This document shows, in pieces, positions 57,387-64,000 of a stretch of DNA of 64,000 nucleotides. The notes under the pieces are model-generated. The model saw nothing but the letters and a program-made list of their open reading frames with translations, ran no database searches and was not told the origin of the DNA. Made by a program: the position numbers and the translations under genes. Source of the DNA: Beijerinckiaceae bacterium (GTDB lineage: Bacteria > Pseudomonadota > Alphaproteobacteria > Rhizobiales > Beijerinckiaceae); the NCBI GenBank assembly GCA_947478405.1, contig CANJVX010000001.1, forward strand, positions 1-64,000, read 5' to 3'. How positions within the stretch are numbered: position 1 is the stretch's first letter; every line of letters begins with the position of its first letter.

Positions 57387-60041
57387 TCAGTTCAATTTGC
57401 CTTTTTGAGTTGGCAAGTCGCTGCCATCGGCATTTCGACCGAGCGGCTGTGCCGTACTTTCGACGACTTCCCCATTTAACAGCAGACCTGAGGCGCTACC
57501 GGTGATGTGGACCAGATCACCATCCTTGATGGTGCCCCCAAGAATTCGTTCGGCGAGAGGGTCTTGCACCGACTTCTGGATCACGCGCTTTAGCGGGCGT
57601 GCGCCATAGGCCGGATCATAGCCGCGATCAGCTAACCATTGGCGCCCACTTCCATCGAGATCGACGGTGATCTTGCGATCATCGAGAAGTGTTGTAAGGC
57701 GCGCCATCTGGATATCAACAATTGCACCCATATCCACACGCTGCAAACGATGGAAGAGAACAATTTCGTCAACGCGGTTCAGAAATTCAGGACGGAAATG
57801 GCTCCGCACCACCGTCATAACATCATCCTGCACGGCAGATGAATCTTCACCTTCGGGCTGGTTCACCAGATATTCAGACCCAAGATTTGAGGTCATGATG
57901 ATGAGCACATTTCGGAAATCAACTGTGTGCCCTTGTCCATCTGTAAGGCGCCCGTCGTCGAGCACCTGCAGCAGGACATTGAAAACATCAGGATGTGCCT
58001 TTTCGATTTCGTCAAAGAGTACAACTTGATAGGGCCGCCGCCGCACGGCTTCCGTCAAAGCACCACCTTCTTCGTAACCAACATAGCCAGGTGGTGCGCC
58101 AATGAGGCGGGAGACAGAATGCTTTTCCATATATTCAGACATGTCGAGACGAACCATCGCGGCATCGTCATCAAACAGGAACGAGGCCAGCGCCTTCGTC
58201 AGCTCGGTTTTGCCAACGCCCGTCGGGCCGAGAAATATGAACGAACCAATTGGTCGATTGGGATCCTGAAGGCCCGCGCGTGCGCGACGAACTGCTGTAG
58301 AGACAGCGTGTACGGCTTCTCGTTGACCAATGACACGCCGCGCTAAGCTATCCTCCATTTTCAGAAGCTTTTCTCGCTCGCCTTCCAGCATTTTATCGAC
58401 AGGTACGCCAGTCCAGCGCGAGACGACCTGTGCAATGTGGTCAGCAGAAACTTCTTCTTCAACAAGCGCAGACGTCGCCTTTGCTTCGATCTGACCGAGT
58501 TTTTTTTCAAGTTCGGGGATGAGACCATAGGTCAATTCACCAGCACGCTGATATTCACCGCGCCTCTGCGCTTGAGCGAGTTCTGTGCGGCCTGCTTCCA
58601 GCTGCTCCTTGAGCTTTTGAGCTTCGCCGAGCTTGTCTTTCTCAGCTTTCCATCGTGTTGTCAGGGAGGCCGATTTTTCTTCAACATCCGCCAGCTCAAG
58701 TTCCAGCTTCACCAAGCGATCCCGCGAGGCTGGATCAGTTTCCTTGCGCAGGGCTTCCTGTTCAATTCGAAGCTGGATGATGCGGCGATCAAGTTCATCA
58801 AGCTCTTCGGGTTTCGAATCGACCTGCATGCGCAAACGCGATGAAGCCTCATCAATCAGATCGATGGCTTTGTCGGGCAGGAATCGGTCTGCAATGTAGC
58901 GGTTCGACAGAGTTGCAGCCGCCACAATTGCTGCATCCGTGATGCGTACACCGTGATGGAGTTCATATTTTTCCTTGAGACCACGCAGAATCGAGATCGT
59001 GTCCTCAACCGTGGGCTCAGAAACGAAGACGGGCTGGAACCGGCGGGCGAGCGCCGCATCTTTCTCAACATGTCTGCGGTATTCATCAAGCGTGGTCGCC
59101 CCAACGCAATGCAATTCGCCACGCGCAAGTGCTGGTTTCAGAAGGTTGGATGCATCCATCGCACCGTCTGCCTTGCCTGCGCCTACCAGCGTGTGCATTT
59201 CGTCAATGAATAAAATAATGCCGCCGGCAGCATCTGTGACTTCGTTGAGGACAGCCTTCAAGCGTTCCTCAAATTCACCGCGGAACTTTGCTCCCGCAAT
59301 CAGAGAGCCCAGGTCCAAGGAGAGCAGTTTTTTGTCTTTTAGGCCTTCAGGCACGTCACCATTGACGATACGAAGCGCGAGGCCTTCGACAATTGCAGTT
59401 TTCCCCACTCCCGGTTCGCCAATGAGAACAGGATTATTTTTTGTTCGGCGCGAGAGAACCTGAATGGTTCGACGAATCTCTTCATCTCGGCCAATCACGG
59501 GGTCGAGCTTGCCGTTTCTCGCAGCCTCAGTCAGATCGCGGGCATATTTTTTCAGTGCATCATAGGCATTTTCAGCCGTTGCATTGTCGGCTGTGCGCCC
59601 CTTGCGCAAATCTTCGATGGCATGATTGAGCGATTGCGGCGTGACGCCAGCATTGGTCAGAATTTTTCCAGCATCTGATGATTTTTCAGCAGCGATGGCC
59701 AATAGCAGACGCTCTACCGTGACATAGCTATCACCCGCTTTTTGCGCGAGTTTTTCTGCGGCATCGAAAATGCGCGCAGTGGTCGCCGAGAGATAGAGCT
59801 GCCCCGCGCCCGATCCTTCGACCTTAGGTAATTTGCCGAGGGCAAGCTCTGTCTTTTGGATTGCCTCGCGGGAGCGCCCACCTGCTTTGTCGATCAGACC
59901 TGCAGCGAGGCCTTCCTCATCGTCGAGCAAAACTTTCAAAAGATGCTCGGGTGTGAATTGCTGGTGGCCTTCTCGCAGAGCCAGCGACTGGGCTGATTGG
60001 ACGAAGCCGCGAGCGCGTTCGGTATATTTGTCGATATTCAT
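57387..60041 (-). CDS. clpB: ATP-dependent disaggregase ClpB
   Basis: ClpB rescues aggregated proteins with DnaK. From the ATG at 60041, with GGAG six bases before it, the product is 884 residues. It has the N-domain ([13 protein letters not shown]), first ATPase ([13 protein letters not shown]), middle coiled coil (residues about 400-520), second ATPase ([14 protein letters not shown]) and the [28 protein letters not shown] box. The ORF-track start 19 codons upstream is unsupported. Expected heat-shock (sigma-32) control was not recognised in the 190 bases upstream. Confidence 0.97.
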   Translation of the reverse strand: MNIDKYTERARGFVQSAQSLALREGHQQFTPEHLLKVLLDDEEGLAAGLIDKAGGRSREAIQKTELALGKLPKVEGSGAGQLYLSATTARIFDAAEKLAQKAGDSYVTVERLLLAIAAEKSSDAGKILTNAGVTPQSLNHAIEDLRKGRTADNATAENAYDALKKYARDLTEAARNGKLDPVIGRDEEIRRTIQVLSRRTKNNPVLIGEPGVGKTAIVEGLALRIVNGDVPEGLKDKKLLSLDLGSLIAGAKFRGEFEERLKAVLNEVTDAAGGIILFIDEMHTLVGAGKADGAMDASNLLKPALARGELHCVGATTLDEYRRHVEKDAALARRFQPVFVSEPTVEDTISILRGLKEKYELHHGVRITDAAIVAAATLSNRYIADRFLPDKAIDLIDEASSRLRMQVDSKPEELDELDRRIIQLRIEQEALRKETDPASRDRLVKLELELADVEEKSASLTTRWKAEKDKLGEAQKLKEQLEAGRTELAQAQRRGEYQRAGELTYGLIPELEKKLGQIEAKATSALVEEEVSADHIAQVVSRWTGVPVDKMLEGEREKLLKMEDSLARRVIGQREAVHAVSTAVRRARAGLQDPNRPIGSFIFLGPTGVGKTELTKALASFLFDDDAAMVRLDMSEYMEKHSVSRLIGAPPGYVGYEEGGALTEAVRRRPYQVVLFDEIEKAHPDVFNVLLQVLDDGRLTDGQGHTVDFRNVLIIMTSNLGSEYLVNQPEGEDSSAVQDDVMTVVRSHFRPEFLNRVDEIVLFHRLQRVDMGAIVDIQMARLTTLLDDRKITVDLDGSGRQWLADRGYDPAYGARPLKRVIQKSVQDPLAERILGGTIKDGDLVHITGSASGLLLNGEVVESTAQPLGRNADGSDLPTQKGKLN

Positions 60042-60202
60042 GATCCACTCCTCAACCGTGGCATTCATCCCGAAGCGATGCTGCAACGTCGAACTCAAGG
60101 CCCCTGACGGCGACCCTCATTGATTCATGTAGGAAGACGCCGCGAACATAAAAGAGGAGCAGATAAACCTTTCTTTGCACTTGATCCTGGTCAGGGTGCA
60201 CA

Positions 60203-60228
60203 AAGAAAAAGGGGCCCGAGGGCCCCTT
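60203..60228 (-). terminator. Intrinsic terminator after the DUF4167 gene
   Basis: On the minus strand AAGGGGCC-CTCG-GGCCCCTT is followed by TTTC, four bases past the DUF4167 stop. The strong GC stem separates this gene from clpB. Confidence 0.85.
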
Positions 60229-60232
60229 GGTC

Positions 60233-61093
60233 TTATTCCGCCGTAGGCACGTCGCCTCGCGGGAAGTTTTCGCCTTCTTCGCCGGCAGGGCGCCGACGCC
60301 GACGCCGAGGGCGCAGGTGGAACCCGACACCTTCATTTTCGCCAACATCTGTGCCTATCTCTGGCTGATCGCCCGCGCCGATCACGACTTCATCGGATGC
60401 CGGAATGCGGACGGGAGCCGTGATAAAAGCAGGCAGCCCCGTGTCAGGCTGTTCTTCAGATTCGACGCGATTGTCGAAACGGGGCTGTTGGAAGTTCGCA
60501 CGGTCCGGCCGCGGGCCCCGGTTTGGATTGTTATTGCGACCTTGTTGATTGCGATCTTGGAACGGACGATCCGGACGCGGACCACGTTCCTGACGCTCGC
60601 CGTGCTGTCGTTCACCTTGGGGCTGCTGTGCCTGAGGCGCGTTGAAATTACTTTGCACATAGGGTTGCTGCCCGCCAGTGCCAAAAGGCTGCGGCTGGCC
60701 TTGGAAAGGCGCGGGCGGGCTCGGAGGCTGGCGCTCGAAAGGCGAAGCAAAGCGGTCGGGCATGCCGCCATCATCATCGTCATCTTCCTCAGCGTCAGCT
60801 TCGCCAGCCGGCCGAACATATCCGACCTGAGCCTGTTGCTGCGCCTGCTGGGCCGCTGCTATGATGCGGTAGTAATGCTCAGCGTGCTGGAGATAGCTTT
60901 CAGCCATAACCGGATCGCCGGAGGATTGCGCATCGCGGGCGAGCTGCAGATATTTTTCCGTAACGTGATGGGCCGTGCCGCGAATTTTCACGTCGGGTCC
61001 ATTGGATTCAAAGGTCCGGGTGAGCGGATTGGGGCCCTTGCGATTGCTGTTATTATTGCGGCCACGCATACGCTTGTTCTGACCAGGTCTCAT
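60233..61093 (-). CDS. DUF4167 protein, low-complexity and arginine-rich
   Basis: The 286-residue product from the ATG at 61093 has a conserved N-terminal part with MRPGQNKRMRGR. The segment PDVKIRGTAHHVTEKYLQLARDA-like follows, then SYLQHAEHYYRI, which define DUF4167. The rest is low complexity: poly-Gln (AAQQAQQQAQ), an acidic run (EEDDDDD), Gln/Pro/Asn/Arg repeats, and an end with LRPRRRRRRPAG. The pattern suggests a disordered nucleic-acid-binding tail, but no function is known. AGGA lies before the start. The long plus-strand ORF over it is a shadow. Confidence 0.85.
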   Translation of the reverse strand: MRPGQNKRMRGRNNNSNRKGPNPLTRTFESNGPDVKIRGTAHHVTEKYLQLARDAQSSGDPVMAESYLQHAEHYYRIIAAAQQAQQQAQVGYVRPAGEADAEEDDDDDGGMPDRFASPFERQPPSPPAPFQGQPQPFGTGGQQPYVQSNFNAPQAQQPQGERQHGERQERGPRPDRPFQDRNQQGRNNNPNRGPRPDRANFQQPRFDNRVESEEQPDTGLPAFITAPVRIPASDEVVIGAGDQPEIGTDVGENEGVGFHLRPRRRRRRPAGEEGENFPRGDVPTAE

Positions 61094-61450
61094 CGATGAT
61101 CCTTGCACATTGCGCTAGCTCCTTGTCGGTACACGATGCCGCCGAAAGGTGGGATAGCGCTTCAAAAACTATATTGGTTAAGGCGAATAGGCTCTCCGGC
61201 CGGTCTGTAAACGCCCAAGTCTACGACCCGGGTCTCATGATCTGCGACAGTTTGCAGGATCACCGAATTTGGGGACTTTCGCCTCGTCCAACCCGGAACC
61301 GTGCCAGGCAAACGACCGGAGAGCAAAGTGAGCTCTCAACGGGCCTTCAGCCACTGCACATGCAGAACCGAGGCGATTTCTGACTTTCTGTTTAGTCTTT
61401 TTCTCAGCTCCCGCCAAGCGGAAATGCAGAAATTCTGGGGAGAGCTAGGC
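61094..61450. other. Intergenic region between prmC and DUF4167
   Basis: This 357-base stretch lies downstream of prmC and upstream of the DUF4167 gene, both on the minus strand, and must hold the latter's promoter. I see no strong ORF, RNA gene or terminator. A small CCGC-TTG-GCGG hairpin at about 61416-61426 lacks a T-run. Confidence 0.45.
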
Positions 61451-62332
61451 TCATACCGGCCATCCAAGCGCGAGCGCACGCTCGACCCCACCAAGATCAC
61501 GCCTGAGGCCCAGGCCCATCAAACCGGTCTCCTCGGCAAGTTTTTTGACTGCAGGTGCCTGGCCAATACCTAGTTCGAGCACGCAAATGCCGTCCGCAGC
61601 TAGGTTTGCTGGAAGCGCCCCGATGATTTTCCGATAGGCATCAAGCCCATCGGCCCCACCATCCAGCGCAAGCAGGGGATCATGTTCGCGGACTTCCCGG
61701 TCGAGCCCCGCAATGGCGGCACTCTCGATATAGGGCGGATTGGAGACCACAAGGTCGAAGCGTTCTTCGAGCCCTTGAGCCCAGTCGCCCAAGCGAATCA
61801 CCGCCCGATCCTCAAGGCCATTGCGGTGCGCGTTGTCCTCAGCCACCGCACAGGCCGCGGGCGAAATATCAATCCCAACACCTGTTGCCCGCGAGCATTC
61901 GGTGAGCAAAGCCAAAAGCAAAGCACCGGTGCCTGTTCCCAGATCAAGGATGCGCAGAGGATCAGCCATTCTCTGACCCAGAAGATCAATCGCAGCTTCC
62001 ACAATCGTTTCCGTATCAGCACGTGGGTCGAGAACATCGGGCGTCACACGAAGGTCGAGCGTCCAGAAATCGCGTCGTCCCGTGATGCGGGTGACTGGTT
62101 CCCCCATGAGACGACGCTCAAGCCACATCGATAATGTGTTGGCTTCAATCTCCGACAGCTGACGTTCTGGCTGTGTGATGAGATGCATATGCTCAAGACC
62201 TGCGGCACTTAAGAGAAGAACCCGCGCCTCCGCTTCGCTTTGCACCACACCAATGTCGGTAAGCGCCTCCGCTAAAAAACGCAAAGCCTCGGCAATGTCG
62301 AGTTTCGCTTGGATTCTTTTATTCGCATTCAT
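61451..62332 (-). CDS. prmC: Peptide chain release factor N5-glutamine methyltransferase
   Basis: PrmC methylates the GGQ glutamine of release factors. The 293-residue protein has the N-terminal helical domain (LLLSAAGLEHMHLITQPERQ), the SAM site ILDLGTGTGALLLALL and the glutamine-binding VVSNPPYIES. Its ATG overlaps the htpG stop (ATGA). In many bacteria prmC follows prfA, whereas here it follows htpG. Confidence 0.94.
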   Translation of the reverse strand: MNANKRIQAKLDIAEALRFLAEALTDIGVVQSEAEARVLLLSAAGLEHMHLITQPERQLSEIEANTLSMWLERRLMGEPVTRITGRRDFWTLDLRVTPDVLDPRADTETIVEAAIDLLGQRMADPLRILDLGTGTGALLLALLTECSRATGVGIDISPAACAVAEDNAHRNGLEDRAVIRLGDWAQGLEERFDLVVSNPPYIESAAIAGLDREVREHDPLLALDGGADGLDAYRKIIGALPANLAADGICVLELGIGQAPAVKKLAEETGLMGLGLRRDLGGVERALALGWPV

Positions 62333-64000
62333 TGCGACGGCGCTTGCGCCGCGCGCGTCATCACGCGCGTCAACCGCTCAATGAATTGCGTCGCATCGAC
62401 GGGCGGTTCGCCATCAGCAACTCGCGCTTCGTCGTGAATCAGCCAAGCTGTATCTTCAATAAGTGATAGGTCTTCACTTGTTGAAAATCGTCTGGCTAGG
62501 GCCGTGATGAGCGGATGTGATGGATTGATTTCAAGAACAGGCTTGGAGATGCATCCCAAACCGCCTTGTGCAAGAATGTGCTCAAGACGACGATCGCGCG
62601 CATGTGCCGGGGCAACAAGGCAAGCAGCACTTTCTGAAAGCCGCTCGGAGGCACAAACATCATCAACGCTCTCGCTGAGTGTTTGCTTCATATAGCCAAG
62701 AAGAGCCGCTACTTCTCTGCTGGTTTCATGTGAGGGATCTTTATGACCATCCAGAAGCGGGATATTATTAATTTCAGCGGAACCTTGCGTTACCGATTTG
62801 AAAAGTTTGCCATCAAAGCCGACTGCTGTTGAAACCCAAAATGCATCGACGGGATCAGACAGCAGGAGGACCTCAATCCCGCGAGATTTAAATCCTTCGA
62901 TTTGAGGGCTTTTTTCAAGGCGTTTATGATTGTCGCCCGTAATGAAATAGATGGCTGTCTGATTGGGGCGGAGATCGGCAATATAGTCTGTCAGAGTGCG
63001 GACCTGCTCACTGCTTTTCGAACTTGCAAAGCGTACAAGTTTAAACAGCTGGTCACGCCGCTCGGGATCTTCATAAAGAGCTTCCTTCAACACAGCGCCG
63101 AAGTTCGCCCAGATATTCTGGAAGGTCTCAAGATCGTTTTCGGCAAGCTTCGTGAGATCTTGCAGGACGTGATTGACGATCCCTTTTCGAATAGCGGCAA
63201 AGACAGGACTGTCTTGAATCATCTCGCGTGAAACATTCAGCGGCAAGTCGCTTGAGTCAACGATCAAACGCACGAAGCGTAACCAGCCTGGAAGGAGGTC
63301 CGCATCTTGCGTGATTAAAACACGTCGCACGTAAAGTTTTCCACGTCCTTTGCGGGCGGGCTCGAATAAATCGAGTGGTCGTGATCCGGGAATGAAAGCG
63401 AGAACGCTATATTCTTGTCGGCCTTCTGCACGCCAATGAAACGTCATCGCCGGTTCGTCAAGCTGACCTGCCAGAGAACGGTAGCAATCCGTATATTCTT
63501 CGGGCGTGATATCGCTCTTGGCACGCGTCCAGAGAGCCGATCCTTCGGCTACACGATACGGCTCCTCACCGTCTTTCTCGATGACATCAACAGGAATGGC
63601 GATGGCGCTGGAATGTTCCCGCACAATTTGCGCGAGGCGGCCGGGTGCCGCATAGGGGCGACCATCATCATTCAGATGCAGGATGACGCGTGTGCCGTTG
63701 GCTGGCGCGTCTTCGAGCGATAAGGCACGAATCGTATAGGTGCCTTTGCCGTCCGATTCCCACGCAAATCCTTCTTGCGTCCCAGCCTTACGTGTTTCAA
63801 CGGTGACCTTGCTGGCGACCATGAATGATGAATAAAAGCCAATTCCGAATTGGCCTATCAGCTCCGCGCCTTTCGCACCGTCGTCATTGCCCCCTTCGAC
63901 AAGCTTGTCGAGAAAAGCGCGCGTTCCGGAACTGGCAATCGTGCCCAAGGCCGAGACGAGTTCGGCTTCATTCATGCCGATGCCATTGTCGGCAACAATG
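62329..64000 (-). CDS. htpG: Chaperone HtpG (Hsp90), N-terminus off the window
   Basis: HtpG is the bacterial Hsp90. The frame is open to the right edge. The last codons read IVADNGIGMNEAELVSALGTIASSGT, which includes the ATP-binding DNGIGM motif, so the ORF-track start at 63975 is internal. Present are IGQFGIGFYSSFMVA, the middle domain and the C-terminal dimerisation domain. About 80 N-terminal residues are missing. It overlaps prmC by four bases. The full gene starts beyond the window. Confidence 0.95.
   Translation of the reverse strand, partial: IVADNGIGMNEAELVSALGTIASSGTRAFLDKLVEGGNDDGAKGAELIGQFGIGFYSSFMVASKVTVETRKAGTQEGFAWESDGKGTYTIRALSLEDAPANGTRVILHLNDDGRPYAAPGRLAQIVREHSSAIAIPVDVIEKDGEEPYRVAEGSALWTRAKSDITPEEYTDCYRSLAGQLDEPAMTFHWRAEGRQEYSVLAFIPGSRPLDLFEPARKGRGKLYVRRVLITQDADLLPGWLRFVRLIVDSSDLPLNVSREMIQDSPVFAAIRKGIVNHVLQDLTKLAENDLETFQNIWANFGAVLKEALYEDPERRDQLFKLVRFASSKSSEQVRTLTDYIADLRPNQTAIYFITGDNHKRLEKSPQIEGFKSRGIEVLLLSDPVDAFWVSTAVGFDGKLFKSVTQGSAEINNIPLLDGHKDPSHETSREVAALLGYMKQTLSESVDDVCASERLSESAACLVAPAHARDRRLEHILAQGGLGCISKPVLEINPSHPLITALARRFSTSEDLSLIEDTAWLIHDEARVADGEPPVDATQFIERLTRVMTRAAQAPSQ

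Noticed and set aside
60227-61099. Long plus-strand ORF of 290 codons
   Set aside because: It lies antisense to the DUF4167 gene. Its open frame follows from the low-complexity, GC-rich repeats opposite, and the minus-strand gene has the recognised domain and ribosome binding site.

Overview
The window looks like chromosomal backbone of an alphaproteobacterium of the order Hyphomicrobiales (Rhizobiales). The evidence is gene order and content: hisB-DUF2628-hisHAFE-coaA, pfkB-HTH-smr-mltA-tim44-fxsA-secB-dnaQ-coaE-maf-ppsR, hemE-hemJ-rho-mnmE-mnmG-rsmG-parA-parB, leuS-lptE-holA, ftsK-lolA-xth, glnK-amtB, metXW, a chorismate mutase-hisC-tyrA cluster, and ethylmalonyl-CoA pathway genes. Genus cannot be fixed from the sequence alone. 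I see no prophage, insertion sequence, integrase, CRISPR array or defence island. The only RNA gene I can support is one tRNA-Gly(GCC).

Layout. 1-513 is the N-terminal part of trpS. 937-5462 is a histidine operon ending in pantothenate kinase. 5466-13244 is a mostly leftward block (PfkB kinase, HTH regulator, Smr, MltA, Tim44, DnaQ, CoaE, Maf, PpsR) with rightward fxsA and secB inside it. 13245-13653 is a non-coding gap with DnaA-box-like 9-mers and an A-rich flank. It sits between divergent ppsR and hemE, which is the position of the mapped origin in Caulobacter and Sinorhizobium, so I call it the probable oriC. 13654-22237 runs rightward (hemE, hemJ, rho, mnmE, mnmG, rsmG, parA, parB) and carries two perfect 16-bp parS sites. 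One lies between mnmE and mnmG and one inside rsmG, so origin and centromere lie within 9 kb.

22234-26387 holds holA, lptE and leuS. 26546-33167 holds yggS, an L,D-transpeptidase-like protein, a CenR-like response regulator with a stand-alone cNMP-binding protein, xth, lolA and ftsK. 33343-35198 is amtB and glnK. 35461-40583 holds tesB, a ubiquinone hydroxylase, a Trm112 protein, a Lon-domain protein, a thioredoxin-TPR chaperone, tRNA-Gly and ppa. 40584-45555 is amino-acid biosynthesis (metW, metX, chorismate mutase, hisC, tyrA). 45549-50846 holds DUF2125, gamma-glutamylcyclotransferase, plsC, ydcF, ftsX, ftsE and hpt.

51125-57352 is an ethylmalonyl-CoA pathway cluster: mcd, an EamA transporter, ccr and the divergent ecm. 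ccr and ecm each carry one frameshift, while mcd is intact. A 15-bp near-palindrome, TGTTGC-N3-GCASCA, occurs once in front of each of the three enzyme genes, 27 to 43 bases before the start codon. That looks like one shared operator and is the most interesting unexplained signal here. The window ends with clpB, DUF4167, prmC and most of htpG (N-terminus off the edge).

Many start codons in the supplied ORF track are too far upstream. I moved them where a Shine-Dalgarno sequence, overlap with the preceding gene, or the family's usual N-terminus decides the start.
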